This document shows, piece after piece, positions 38,804 to 49,126 of a stretch of 64,000 nt of DNA. A program made the translations under genes and the position numbers. A model generated the notes under the pieces. It was given only the letters and a program-made list of their open reading frames with translations, was not told the origin of the DNA and made no database searches. Each line of letters begins with the position of its first letter. Positions within the stretch are counted from its first letter, which is position 1. This DNA comes from Diplonema papillatum (Eukaryota > Euglenozoa > Diplonemea > Diplonemida > Diplonemidae), in the NCBI GenBank assembly GCA_030068145.1, contig JAPJBO010000062.1, positions 372,001 through 436,000 of the forward strand, read 5' to 3'.

Positions 38804-40678
38804 TCACTGAAGGCAGCAGCAGTGGTTGGTCGTTTTCTTCTTCGGCCGCAAAACCGGGTCCGGCGGCTGCTCCCGCGCCGACGATGCCTCAGGCGGGTCG
38901 CACGGGATGAGTGCGTGGGTCGGCAGGTTGATGGCCCGGCCTTCGAGCCGCACAAGTGTGACGCCAGCCTCCGTCCGCGCCACCGACGCGAACTTCCCGC
39001 AGATGTCCGCGTACTTCGCCTCCCACTGCAGCGTCGGGTCCTGCGCCACCATCGCGCGCAGCACCTGCTCGTCCTTGCAGATGAGCACGCACTGCGCCGG
39101 CTTCAGGTCCACCGGCGCAGCCGGTTTCGGCCCCGGGGGAGGAGCGACTGGCCGCGGGGGCGGCGCGACGATGGGAGGCGGGGACACAGGGTTCGCAAGG
39201 CGGAGGCTGCACGTCGGCAGGGTCACGATGTGCCCCGTGGTTGACAGCTGCACGTCGCGCAGGTCTCCCTCCAGCTCCACCACGACGCCGCGCACGCCGG
39301 TGGCGGGGCCGTAGAGCGAGACGTCCCAGCCGAGGTCGTCCGGGTACTTTTTCACGGCACGCTCCAGCGCCGCCAGCGACTCGTCCACGACGACGGAGCT
39401 CCCCGGCCCCAAAACAGCCGCCTTCGCGGCCTTCGCCGCACCCGCCCCCCGTCCGGGGGTAAGGGCTGCGAACGGGATCGAGACCGATTCGCCGCCGAGC
39501 GACACGTCGGCGACCCCCCCGTCGACGCCGACGACGGTACCGGTGGCACCGAGGGCCGGCCTATACACCGCAGGGTCCCACTCGAGGTCGTCGGAGTGCT
39601 GCGCGACGAGCGCTCGCAGCCGGTGCTCGTCGGCTTCCACCGTGACGACAGCTCCCAGCTGCACGCCGCCCGCCCGCTGCTGCTGCTGCTGCTGTTTGCT
39701 GGCAGCAGGGGTCCGCGGGCTCGCCACGGGCGTCGACACACTGCCGGTCCTGCTGAAGCTGTGCTCCGTCTGCGTGAGCGCTCCGGTCGGCAGGCAGACC
39801 GACTGGACGCCCCCTGTTTTCACCGTCACGTCCACGTCCGCGATTCCGTCGTCGACGCCGGTCACGACGCCTCGGGCCCCTGCCGCCGGGAGGTACACTT
39901 CTGGGTCCCAGTCTAAATCATCGGGACGCATCTCCACCAACCGCCGAAGCGTGCCCGCGTCCGGCACGACCAGCACCGCGCACCCTACCTGCAGGCCTAG
40001 CTGCTCTGGGGTGGATTCTCGTTTCAACGCTGCGGGTCGCTTCCTGATGGGGCTCTCGGAGACGAGGTTCACGACGACCACCTGCCGAAGTGCGGTGAGC
40101 GGCAGCGTGACCAGGACGCCGTCGATGGCCACGTCCGCGAACCCTGCGGGGTCGGTCTGGACGACCTTCCCGCGTTTTCCGGCGTGGGCTGCCGTCGCCT
40201 CCTCCCATTCGAGGTCTTCCGGGTGTTGGAGGACGAGGGTCCGCAGGCGGGCCGCGTCGGGCTCCACGGCTACCGGCGCGCCGGGCGGCGCGGCCGCGGT
40301 GAACGGGCGGAGGGGCGTCGTGGGAGGGTGCAGCGGGGCGCAGAGGGAAGGGGGTTCCGAGTCAGGTGTACCCGGTTCCGGGACCGACGGCGGCGAGGCG
40401 GATGCCGGGTGGTCCGGCTTCGGGGCGGGCGGCGGCGGGTTGCGGCGGCGGAGGGTCTGCACGGGGACGCTGATCACGCCCGCACCGTCGACGGCTATGT
40501 CGGCGACGCCGTGCTCACCGCCTTCGACCGCGCGGACGATGCCTGCCTTTCCGGCGGCGCGGCCATACTCCGCGGCGTCCCACTCCAAGTCGTCCGGCTT
40601 CTGCTCGACCGCGGCTTGCAGCTTCTTCACGTCGGCTTCGATCACTACCTCATCGCCGACTGAAGGCACCTGACCCAT
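38804..40678 (-). CDS. Six-module repeat protein resembling Mind-bomb/KEG SH3-like repeats
   Basis: A single frame of 624 codons from ATG 40678. It holds six related modules of about 68 residues at roughly 6-76, 133-198, 230-301, 340-406, 423-493 and 526-592. Each reads: a beta start with V.VE.D, an LR.LV helix, P(D/E)DLEWD, a Tyr, a G..G.V turn, then ADV...G....P..AL. This pattern is close to the SH3-like repeats of Mind bomb and plant KEG ubiquitin ligases, which bind peptide ligands. There is no RING or other catalytic domain in this frame, so it is best read as a scaffold. Linkers are Pro-rich, and one has a Gln run. Module 6 and the tail (KKKTTNHCCCLQ) are copied twice more downstream. 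The family link is from pattern reading and not proven. Confidence 0.75.
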   Translation of the reverse strand: MGQVPSVGDEVVIEADVKKLQAAVEQKPDDLEWDAAEYGRAAGKAGIVRAVEGGEHGVADIAVDGAGVISVPVQTLRRRNPPPPAPKPDHPASASPPSVPEPGTPDSEPPSLCAPLHPPTTPLRPFTAAAPPGAPVAVEPDAARLRTLVLQHPEDLEWEEATAAHAGKRGKVVQTDPAGFADVAIDGVLVTLPLTALRQVVVVNLVSESPIRKRPAALKRESTPEQLGLQVGCAVLVVPDAGTLRRLVEMRPDDLDWDPEVYLPAAGARGVVTGVDDGIADVDVTVKTGGVQSVCLPTGALTQTEHSFSRTGSVSTPVASPRTPAASKQQQQQQRAGGVQLGAVVTVEADEHRLRALVAQHSDDLEWDPAVYRPALGATGTVVGVDGGVADVSLGGESVSIPFAALTPGRGAGAAKAAKAAVLGPGSSVVVDESLAALERAVKKYPDDLGWDVSLYGPATGVRGVVVELEGDLRDVQLSTTGHIVTLPTCSLRLANPVSPPPIVAPPPRPVAPPPGPKPAAPVDLKPAQCVLICKDEQVLRAMVAQDPTLQWEAKYADICGKFASVARTEAGVTLVRLEGRAINLPTHALIPCDPPEASSAREQPPDPVLRPKKKTTNHCCCLQ

Positions 40679-41478
40679 TCAACAGCCCAGGTGTCTTGCG
40701 CTGTGTTACCTGCCCTTGCCGGGCACTGGATTGTTCTTCTTTCAGTGTGAGTGCAGGGAGGAAGACTGTGTGTGGGGTGCGTGTGAGTGTGTGAAAGTTC
40801 ATGGGTAACTGGGTCTGAACGAAGTGGGGCCCACTTGTCACTTTTCGTCAGTCGGTTTTGCGTTTCCCGACACGCTGCTTTTGGTTCAGTGACTGTCCGA
40901 AGGCATCACCCGATGACGTGGCAAGCCCTCTCTGTGTCACACAGCACACGTCCTTGCCTCCTCATTCCATGAGGGGGCGGGTTCTATGCAACAGGCCATT
41001 CTCCAGCCGAAGGGAAAAATAAGGATTGGGCCAAGGCGGGGGAAGGCACGGCTAGGTTGCAGGGACGATCTCTCCGGGAGTGTCCGGTCTCGAGAATGCT
41101 TCGATTGAGTTGGACTCGGATAGAGAAAACAAACAAAAATGGATGTGAACGGTCAGGGGTTGTAGCTTCAGCTAACGGACGTTGACACTACACACACCGG
41201 TATCGCTGGCGAAAACGGAGGACATTCTGAAGCTCTGGACGTCCCCGATGGGGGCTCTATGACGCCGACATTTCAGGTGTCCTTCGCTTGGCGGGTTCTA
41301 TATGACACAACACTACGCAGGCAAATCGGTTGCATTCCCAATAGGTTACGCAACCAAACACGACACGAGGCACACTTTGTCTTGCTACTGCGCTGTCAGC
41401 GAGTCAGCGGGGGGTCTGGGCGAATACTTCCGAGCACTTTCTGTTGCTATGCGCAAGCGAGTTACAACTGTGGTGAAA
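40679..41478. other. Gene-free stretch
   Basis: Upstream region of the six-module gene; no gene seen. Confidence 0.5.
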
Positions 41479-41692
41479 ATTCTCGAGGGCTGCCTTGTGC
41501 TTACTTCGAAGGAGGCTAGAGGGGGAGAAACAACACAACTACAAAGTGGGTCTTTTTTGTTGAACGCTTATGCCCGCCAACCCAGATTCACCTGTGTTTC
41601 GTGTGGGCTACAGCACATTTACCTCCTTTGATCTTTTGCAGCTGGCAGCCTCCTACAGTATTTCCTACAAAGCAGGTGCTTATACAAAAAAA
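41479..41692 (+). repeat. Rep-B, SINE-like, full copy
   Basis: ATTCTCGAGGGCTGCC to GGTGCTTATACAAAAAAA. Confidence 0.8.
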
Positions 41693-42139
41693 AATGGTTT
41701 GCTTGAATTGTCTGTTGCAGTGAGCACCTTTTGACTGCTTTTCGCCGACCCGATCTGCCAGCTCCCGATTGGAAAATGAGACGGTGCAAGTAGTGGGTTT
41801 GACACCCGAAGCCTCGTATACTCATTACACTCCATGGTCCGTGTTCAAGACGGGTTGTAACAGATCGCTACTCCTCACATGAGCCTGCGAACGTTTACTC
41901 TTCTCTGACAATGCATTGGGCCACGCGCATTTTCTCCCTTTTCCAACAGAGGGAGTAACTGTATGGCTAAAGGAAAAGCGAAACTTTGCGCACGCTCGTT
42001 TCGGTGTTCGCGCGTAAAGGGTATAAACCTCACGGGGGGAATTCTTCATTTTATTGGGAAAAATAAATTCCCTTTGGTGGAAATGGCTTGAGGAGAGTGA
42101 CGATAAATTTCGTTTATTTTTTGACAGGATTCCGTTGTG

Positions 42140-42305
42140 TTTACACAGGCCGGACAAATAAACGAATTTATTTTTTCCGATCTCGGAATTTATTTTGCGC
42201 CGCCAGCTATTTTCAGTCGAAACAAATAAATGAATTTTTATTGTCCCTAGGGAAATAAGTTCGTTTATTTTTCCGACTGAAAATAGCTGGCGGCGCAGAA
42301 TAAGG
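42140..42305. repeat. A/T-rich hairpin with CGCCGCCAGCTATTTTCAG arms
   Basis: The arm at about 42195-42220 and its reverse complement at about 42277-42300 match over some 25 bp; further AATAAA/TTTATT segments extend the symmetry. Possibly a MITE related to the neighbouring 42860 element. Confidence 0.6.
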
Positions 42306-42599
42306 TCGTAGGCAGAAATCTGTAGGGGAGACCCCTCGCAAATTTTTTTTTCTCCCTGTGGTGAGTGAAATCGCGTGTTTTGAGCTCGTTTTGAGTCTAA
42401 TTCATCCTTTCTGATCCATATCAAGAACTCGACCGCAGCACTTGTCAGCAGCGCTCATCCAACAGTCCTACCCAGCACGACAGCACCTGTGCAGTCCTTC
42501 ATGCAAGCGCCCATGCAAGCAGCATCGTATGTTGTGAACTACAAAGTCAACCTGCCGGGACTCCCCCAGTTGCAGCAGAACAACCAGGCACATTGATCT

Positions 42600-42815
42600 G
42601 TGACCTGTCACTTACAACAACTCCACTCCAACACAACTTACTGCTACGCAATGTCTCAGACACACAACGTTCTGCCGCGCACATTTGCTACGCAACGTTC
42701 TGCTAAACACCAACGTAACTGCAAAGCAATATGCTCAACGTCTTACACAACGTTCTGCCGTGCACATTTGCTACGCAACGTTCTGCTAGACACCAACATA
42801 ACTGCAAAGCAGTAT
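42600..42815. repeat. Tandem duplication of about 77 bp (ACGTTCTGCCG)
   Basis: Two copies of CACAACGTTCTGCCG..ACATTTGCTACGCAACGTTC and CACCAAC.TAACTGCAAAGCA. Confidence 0.8.
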
Positions 42816-42859
42816 GGTTTTCTTTCCATCCTCGGGAATTTAGTTTTCCCAATAAAATC

Positions 42860-43055
42860 ATTTATTCGGCAATAATTTCCGCCAATTTTGCCTCGGTGTC
42901 GGTTTTAGTCCCTCGGGAGGCCCTCGGGGGGGTTTGCAACCCCTCGCCACTCGCTCCGCTCGTGGCTCGGGGTTGCAAACCCCCCCTCGGGCCTCCCTCG
43001 GGACTAAAACCGACACCTCGGCAAAATAAACGGAAATTATCTTGCCGAATAAATG
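42860..43055. mobile_element. GC-rich foldback element of about 195 bp
   Basis: Arms begin ATTTATTCGGCAA and end TTGCCGAATAAAT. Inside is a near-perfect stem (GGTGTCGGTTTTAGTCCC, CCTCGGGGGGGTTTGCAACC) around a small loop ACTCGCTCCGCTCG. Confidence 0.8.
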
Positions 43056-43084
43056 CTTATTATGTATAGGCAGCTATTCGCGCA

Positions 43085-43180
43085 TGATCCACGCCAGCAT
43101 TGAGTCTTTTTAGTACATGGATTAGCATGCACTTTCTCGTAGGTCAGCTTACTTATGACGTCGCAACCTGCCATTGCGAT
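43085..43180 (-). mobile_element. Short 3'-end fragment of the mosaic retroposon family
   Basis: It matches the 3' flank of the element at 46021-46110 (CATTGAGT, TTAGTACATG, GGATTAGCATGCACT, then ATGACGTCG and CCTGCCATTGCG), in the same orientation, with scattered differences. No coding frame is left. Confidence 0.6.
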
Positions 43181-43805
43181 AGTGTTCCAAGCCACCGAAC
43201 ACATTCACCTGAGGACACCTATTCTGGCTTGGCCCGGGTTTCGCTTTGACATTCGGTTGGCGACTGAGCATTCTTCTTGTCCAAAGAGCGCAATTTGCAA
43301 CAAGTATCACACTTTCACTGAAACAGTTGATGCACCACGAAAGTCGATTAGAGAACTTCACACAGCCTTCAGGGTGTGGTTGGTTCAAAGAAAAATTCAA
43401 GGTGACCTCGCCCAAGCTCGTTTCCCCGGGTTAAGGCAGTCACTCAACATTCCCTTGCGCTAGCGCTATCAGTTACAAAGACGTGTTCTTACTTTTCCCT
43501 TTCTTCTAGGCAGATCTCGTCAGACAATACGAAGAGCAGAAACTCCTCACGCACGCAAGTGGTGAATGCTGGAGGTGCCCGAGTGATCGCCCATCAGATC
43601 ACAAAGGATGTCGGTTTATCTCGACTCGGAGCGTGGACGCGAGCAGATTTTGATTGGGTGGGTGTAGTGTGTGTTGTAGTGAGCATGAATTGAGAACATT
43701 AGAAGGACGAGGAGGAAGGCCGAGGAGGAGAAGGGTTACGGCCTTTTCGTTCGTAGAAGAGGGGGGAGGAAGTTTTACTATAATATACGGGTGTTGCCGC
43801 ATTTA

Positions 43806-43967
43806 TGAGCCGGTCCGTCCCCTTTTGATAGACCGCAATAGACCGAAGAATACAGCACTCTAGGGACTAGGGATGGACCTGATAGACCGTGGTGGACCGT
43901 GATTCACTGTGATAAACAGCGGCATGCACTTCGATGATGTTTTAAGAGATAGGGACGGGCCGGCTCA
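43806..43967 (-). mobile_element. MITE derived from the SWIM transposon
   Basis: 162 bp with TGAGCCGG...CCGGCTCA ends and a perfect 5-bp duplication ATTTA on both sides (43801-43805, 43968-43972). The outer sequence matches both ends of 3492-4032 in reverse orientation, and the coding part is gone. Confidence 0.8.
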
Positions 43968-44313
43968 ATTTACGAACCCGAGTGTCTGCATTCAGACAGG
44001 GTGGCAGTTTGAGTCTACCCAGGGCAGGCTACCGAGTGCAATGGGCAAGTCCAAGAGAGAGGGGAGTGCGCAAGAGAGACGTCCTATCTCTCTCTTGGTC
44101 AGCACGGGTAAAGGTCAGCACGGTAACGATGACGAGAACACGCGAAGGCGGGTGGGGAGAGGCCCTGGACGGGACTGCTCCCGTCCCTCCCAGGGACACT
44201 CCGGATCGAAAGCCGATAAGGCGGGAAGCTCCGTCCGAGGTAAAAAGTGCACAGACACCCTAACCGGGGGAGGCGAAGAAATGCGGTGCGGTTGCTGCAT
44301 GTTCAAAGGCCCC

Positions 44314-45337
44314 TCAGTGATCTTCTTCCGGACTCGGCTCTCCCTCATCAACGCATGTTTCCGCGTCGATTACAGACGCGCACGGCGCGCACACCTGAGA
44401 AGGTTGATGAATGGCATGGAAGTCCTTGTGAGTAAATTACCGTAACACGTTGAATTTGCTCGCAATGTCATCTTGCAGAAGAGTCGGGAAAACACCCTAG
44501 TTTTTCTCCCTGCAAAGAGATCCTGCGACGATCTCGCCGATTCTAGCGTTTATTGTTAGTCTCGACTGTTGAGCATTTTCGGCAACGCAACAAACAACGG
44601 CAGCAACGAACAAGTATTGAAAGCGCGCAAACTGGTAGGGCTGGGGGAAAAGGCTGACATACACGCTCGCAGCGCGACGCGTCAAAAGGAAGAACTCTCG
44701 TCTTATTTGTGCATGCCGAGCAGAAGACGTGGCCACATGCGCGGCAGTGGTGCCTGTTTTATGTTTTGTATAAGCACCTGCTTTGTAGGAAATACTTGAG
44801 GAGGCTGCCAGCTGCAAAAGATCAAAGGAGGTAAATGTGCTGTAGCCCACGCGAAACACAGGTAAATCTGGGTTCAGTGGCGGGCGTACGCGTTCAACAA
44901 AGTCGCTAGGTGGCGGGTGGTGGTCGTCAGAAACCCGAAACGAGCCCTACCCCTCAGGTGGCCCCAAAATGCTCCGGGAATCCAGAATAACTCGTCGAAT
45001 GCCCGCTTAAGCTGAAACAATGGCTGCAGAATATGAAAACAAGGCGAAAACACCTCCGTGGGCTACTGCCGATGCTGTGAACAAACCACCCCAAAGCAGC
45101 CGGCTGTCGTGTGTGATAAAGCATGGAATAAACAGGATCGAATCTCTCGACTTCGGTCTCGCTTACACACACCGAGCAGAAGATCCCCCAGATACTCTGT
45201 AGTCCAGGTGATTTTGCATACCGCCACGTCGCGTAGTCGAAACGCTTGTCGCAGCCGCTGCAAACTTTAGTCGTCGAGTTGCTCTTCCATGCCGGCGCAC
45301 CTTGGACCTGTAAGATTGGTGGTAGGTTCGGAGACAT
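44314..45337 (-). CDS. Small FYVE zinc-finger protein (three exons)
   Basis: Exons 45337-45222, 44753-44663 and 44394-44314 join in frame (phases 2 and 0) to a 95-residue protein. Donors are GTATGC and GTATGT; acceptors are AAAACAG and TTCTCAG. The domain is almost the whole protein: W17, C26-x2-C29, then RHHCRACG (C42, C45), C50-x2-C53, and C71-x2-C74. That is the full set of eight zinc ligands of a FYVE finger, which binds PtdIns3P on endosomes. The basic R(R/K)HHCR motif is kept as WRHHCR, but the usual WxxD is WKSN, so lipid binding may be weakened. The tail is acidic (DEGEPSPEEDH). The first intron ends in a Rep-B repeat. The start ATG could be preceded by further exons, since the upstream frame stays open for a few codons. 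Confidence 0.85.
44766..44905 (-). repeat. Rep-B 3' part, forming the end of a FYVE-gene intron
   Basis: On the minus strand it runs through TTTACCTGTGTTTCG, GGCAGCCTCCTCAAG and GCAGGTGCTTATACAAAA. Ten bases later comes the acceptor of FYVE exon 2. Confidence 0.8.
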
Positions 45338-45509
45338 GCGCAGCCGGCTTGGCGCCGCTTGAAGCCCTTGCTCGGGGGAGGTCGGTCATGCCTCAATCCC
45401 TCCGCTTTCTTCCCTCGTTGTAGAATGGTCGTCTCCTCCCTGCAGATACGGAGGATTGCTTTGCATGCCAACAATTCGAGTGCGGTCAGCAAACGTCTAT
45501 GTGTATGCA

Positions 45510-45905
45510 CAGTAGTATGTGTCGTTCCGGGAACAAGTCGGGGAGAACGGATCAAGAACTTCGTGAACGAAGTGAGTCAAGTTCTGGACGAACATATACG
45601 AAGGGCGGACTTGGCGTGCGGGTGTTGGTCAAGCAGTATTTTTCGTGTGTGGCTAAAAAATATGTTTGTTGAACCTAGTGGTCTAGCTCGGCTTGCCGTT
45701 TACCTTTTCTTGTTAGCAAGCACACGAGTGCGAGGTTTGAGGGCAGCAACGCGGCCGGTCCAAGATAAGCCCGAGGTAAGAAGTTCGGCGCAATTATTGC
45801 AAACAAACGAGTGACTTTGGGTAGTCGCTTGGGCGGTGCCGATCCGAGCGTTCACAGCAGCAGTACGCGCAGGACACGTCGGCCGTATTTTCACACTTCA
45901 GGACG
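45510..45905 (-). mobile_element. Decayed relative of the (TAC)n-tailed Cys-rich fragment
   Basis: The minus strand at 45905-45700 has the same segment as 56380-56260 (TCACTCGTTTGTTTGCAA and neighbours, SHSFVCNNC), with an early stop. The flank CTTGTTCCCGGAACGACACATACTAC near 45520 matches the other copy's flank and tail start. It lies just upstream of the FYVE gene and is not part of it. Confidence 0.5.
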
Positions 45906-45966
45906 GGGCTGCACTGTGTAAATCAAAAAAACCCCAAGAATGTTGAAGTATGGCTAAAGATAAAGT

Positions 45967-47278
45967 GGTGTCACCTGAGGGGGTAATCTCAGGGCCGCCC
46001 ACGTGATAAGCCGTTAAGCATTGAGTTCTTTTAAGTACATGAACCACATGGATTAGCATGCACTGCCTTGAAAGTCAGGTTATCGGATGACGTCGTCACC
46101 TGCCATTGCGTCGTCAAGGTCGAGCATTTGTGGAGCTAGCGGGGTTTGGCTTTCTTGCGATTCCAGAGACTGAGTCGGCGAGTACGAGGGCGGGCACGTG
46201 TGTCCGTTTTTCACTTTCGAGGGCATTGGTGTGCCCGTGGTCCCCGGTCGTTTCTGAGAGCTGCTTGCCCTCGGTACCTTCTTCTTCCTTCGTTGCACCC
46301 CTGAGTCGGGGGTGGTCGCCTTCGTCTTCTTCCGCTTGCGGCCGGCGATCAGGCCTTCCTTCGGGGTGCCGAGCACCCTCTTCTTCAGCGCTGGTCGTTC
46401 GCTGGTTCCTGGCGTTGGTGGCGGCCTCTTGGTCGCCCGTCCGGTCGTCGCCGTCTCCTTTTTAGTTGCCGCGAGCGGCGCTCGCGCCGCTCGCGCCGCT
46501 CGCTTTCCTACTGGCGTTTCCCGCTGTACACCCACCTGGGTGGGTGAGGAGGGCCTCTTCTTCTTGTTGCGTCCGGGGGTTGACTCGACGTTCGGCTTGT
46601 TGGACTGGTGGTGGCCGCGGCTGCAACATGCCGCCGGTCGCCTCTGCGTCAGCGTAGGGAGCCTTTTGCACTCTTGGCAGGTCCCTCTGCCATGCGTGCG
46701 GCAGGCATGATGCCCGCTGCGGCAACACGCCGCCGCCGTCTTGCACTCGCCGCACTTCGTCGTGCTGTGCTCTGTGCACACCGCGATCGGCTGCCCATCG
46801 TTCGCGTGGTGATGGTGCCGGCAGCACATCTCTACCGTGGGAACGTCCCTTCGGACGAGTGCTCTGCACGCCTCACACTTCCCTTTGTGATGGGTCGCGC
46901 ACGTGACGAGTGCCTTCTCTATACCGACACCCGGCATATGCACGGGGTCTGGGTGTAGTTGTGGTGGGGCAGGCAGGGCCCACCTCGCCGCTCTCCCGAT
47001 CGTCCAGTCAGGGTACGTCGGGCACTGCGTACCACAGGGGTAAGCTTGCATTTGTCATAGGCTAGGGTTATTTGAATACGTCGTCCGAGGACGATCTCAA
47101 AGCGGACGAGGACGGTGCTAATAGGCTGGTGATATCCAGCTCCATTCTTCGTTTGTTGCGCTTTCGCGCCGGCTGTCCTGCCGAAGCAGTCGCTCGAGGG
47201 GGCCGCTAAGCATTGAGTTCTTTTAAGTACATGAACCACATCCGTTAAGCAGCGGCTGCCGGCTTATCCCGTGACACC
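45967..47278 (+). mobile_element. GGTGTCAC-family element split by a retroposon
   Basis: The left half is 45967-46020 and the right half 47242-47278. The two halves restore a copy like 28596-28676 once the insert and one duplicate of CCGTTAAGCA are removed. Confidence 0.8.
46021..47241 (-). mobile_element. Mosaic retroposon with Cys/His-rich open frame
   Basis: The insert is flanked by a perfect 10-bp duplication CCGTTAAGCA (46011-46020 and 47242-47251) and interrupts a small hairpin element. Both ends carry the same 29-bp segment (ATGTGGTTCATGTACTTAAA and on). Inside, in minus orientation, are a tail fragment (RMELDITS ... SSDDVFK, 47202-47060) with its 3' flank, then a 323-codon frame (47051-46080). 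That frame has Cys/His clusters (CATHHKGKCEAC, CCRHHHH, KCGEC, CCRSGHH), a basic middle and an acidic end. The Cys/His clusters resemble those of the LINE tail at 52800-53000, so this is probably the 3' end of a related element joined to another by template switching. Confidence 0.7.
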
Positions 47279-47443
47279 TTTTATATGTACGTTATAGAAA
47301 GAGTAGCGTTACAGGTTCGTTCCCTCGTAGCTCGCCCGGGCACTCCAGTGAAACTGGGTATGGTACCGTTTCAGGTTTGGATTCTGGGAGCATTGCCTCA
47401 TGTGAATTCTGCGACCTATTTCTCGAATGGTGGTTATTATGGT

Positions 47444-49126
47444 TCACGAATGGTGAACCATAATAAAGAGAGAAAAGAGCACCTCCATCAAGTCCGGCCC
47501 CTGGAAGGTGTCCGGATTCTGCTCGAGGGCAGCGACCACCAAGCCGCCGATGTCGTCGCAGAGGCCGAGTTCCGAGAGGAGGCACGCGGCTTTGACCCTC
47601 TGCCGCAGCGGGACGACGCGCGCCCTGTGCTTCAGCGTCCGGAGCTTCTCCACGACCGCGAGGCTCGCAGCCGGCGCGCCGTGCAGCCCTTGCTCGGGAA
47701 GGTCGGCTCCGTGCCTGAAGAGCTCCCTGATCACGTCGCCCCTGCCGTAGTGCGCCGCCACGTGCAGAGGCGTCGGGTGCTTGGACTTGAGGGGCATGTT
47801 GACGTCGGCGCCGTGCCGGGCCAACGCAGCGACGGCCGCAGTGTGCCCCTTCTGGCACGCCGCCGCGAGCATAGGCATCGACGTTCCAGCTGTCAAGTCC
47901 GCTCCCGCCAGCGCGAGGACTTCGATGCACTCCGGCTTGTTGTATATGGTCGCGACGTACACGGGGCTCAAGACGTCGTTCCGCTTAGCGTTGACGGAAG
48001 CCCCGGCCGAGATCAACCACCGGACGGCCTCCCAGTGGCCGTTCTGCGAGGCGAAGTGCAGCGGGGTGCTTCCGAACAGACCCTTCGCGTCCAAGTGCGC
48101 GCCGTGCCTCACGAGAGCTTTGAGGCACTCGGTGTGACCTTGGAGCGCGGCCGCCGCCAGGGGCGTCGATCCGGTACTCTTGGGCAGGTTCACGGAGGCC
48201 CCGCGGCTGACGAGGACTTCGACGACTGCGGCCTGCCCCGCGTACGCCGCCGCCCACAGCAGCGTGACGCTGTCGGCGCGCATCGCATCGGGATCGACGC
48301 CGCCTTCGTCGAGGAACACGGCGAGGCTCCGGGTATACCCGCACCGCACGCAGGCTTGCACCGCAGCGCCCCCGTCCCCCCTGGGATCCGCCCCGAGGCG
48401 GAGCAGGGTTGACACCACCAAATACGCGTCGCGGCGGGCGGCGGCGGTGAGCGCCGTGCCCGTGGCGGAGGGGAGGTCCACGTCGGCGCCGAGGTTTCGC
48501 AGCTTTTCGAGCGTCGCGAGCCGGGCGTGCGACGCCGCGAAGTGAATTGGCGCCGACCCCGACGGCAGCCGGGCGTTGACGTCGTACCCGAGGGACACGA
48601 GCTTCGCCACCGCCTCGTTCCTGCCGGCGGAGACCGCGAAAAACAACGCATTCGCGCTGTTTTTCCCGACCCCCGCAGCCGCCGCCGGGCAGAGCTCGTG
48701 GATGACCTCGAGACACCCGACGAACCCGAACGCTGCGGCAGTGCAGACGGGTGGAGTGCCAGGGTCCTGGCATCCCGTCAGGTCGTCGCCCAGCGTGTGG
48801 AGCAGCCGGAGCACGCTGGCGTGGCCCCGGGCGGCGGCCGCGGTCGCGGCGGGGATGCCGCGTCCCCTGCAGAGGGACAGGGGAGCCCCGCGGGCGCCGA
48901 GCACTTCGGCCACCACCGCCTCGTGCCCGCCGAAGGCGGCAAGCACGACGCCGGGCGTCCCGTTGGGCGTGGCCACGGCGGCGTCCGCGCCGCCGTCGCA
49001 CAGCGCCCGGACTGCCTTCACGTCCCCTTTGGCCATCGCGCGCAGCAGCCGCTGGTCCGGCGTCGGGTGCGTCGGCACCGCCACCGCGGCCGCCAGCTCG
49101 CTCCGCAACTCGTGAATGCACTGCAT
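47444..49126 (-). CDS. Ankyrin-repeat protein
   Basis: A single frame of 560 codons from ATG 49126. From residue about 28 to 530 it is a run of some fourteen ankyrin repeats of about 33 residues. The clearest ones have the family core, such as GSTPLHFASQNGHWEAVRWL, SAPIHFAASHARLATL and PTPLHVAAHYGRGDVIREL. Ankyrin stacks bind partner proteins; no other domain is attached. The tail (LRQRVKAACLLSEL, then a hydrophobic MEVLFSLFIMVHHS) ends beside a short palindrome, so the last few residues could be altered by an unrecognised splice. The first 40 codons and upstream DNA are duplicated in tandem at 49290-49660 and inverted at 53990-54145. Confidence 0.85.
   Translation of the reverse strand: MQCIHELRSELAAAVAVPTHPTPDQRLLRAMAKGDVKAVRALCDGGADAAVATPNGTPGVVLAAFGGHEAVVAEVLGARGAPLSLCRGRGIPAATAAAARGHASVLRLLHTLGDDLTGCQDPGTPPVCTAAAFGFVGCLEVIHELCPAAAAGVGKNSANALFFAVSAGRNEAVAKLVSLGYDVNARLPSGSAPIHFAASHARLATLEKLRNLGADVDLPSATGTALTAAARRDAYLVVSTLLRLGADPRGDGGAAVQACVRCGYTRSLAVFLDEGGVDPDAMRADSVTLLWAAAYAGQAAVVEVLVSRGASVNLPKSTGSTPLAAAALQGHTECLKALVRHGAHLDAKGLFGSTPLHFASQNGHWEAVRWLISAGASVNAKRNDVLSPVYVATIYNKPECIEVLALAGADLTAGTSMPMLAAACQKGHTAAVAALARHGADVNMPLKSKHPTPLHVAAHYGRGDVIRELFRHGADLPEQGLHGAPAASLAVVEKLRTLKHRARVVPLRQRVKAACLLSELGLCDDIGGLVVAALEQNPDTFQGPDLMEVLFSLFIMVHHS

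Noticed and set aside
42140-42305. Bacterial-type terminator hairpin
   Set aside because: The context is eukaryotic and the symmetry extends into A/T-rich arms, as in a MITE.
43909-44445. A 178-codon plus-strand open frame
   Set aside because: It is antisense to FYVE exon 3 and overlaps the end of a MITE.
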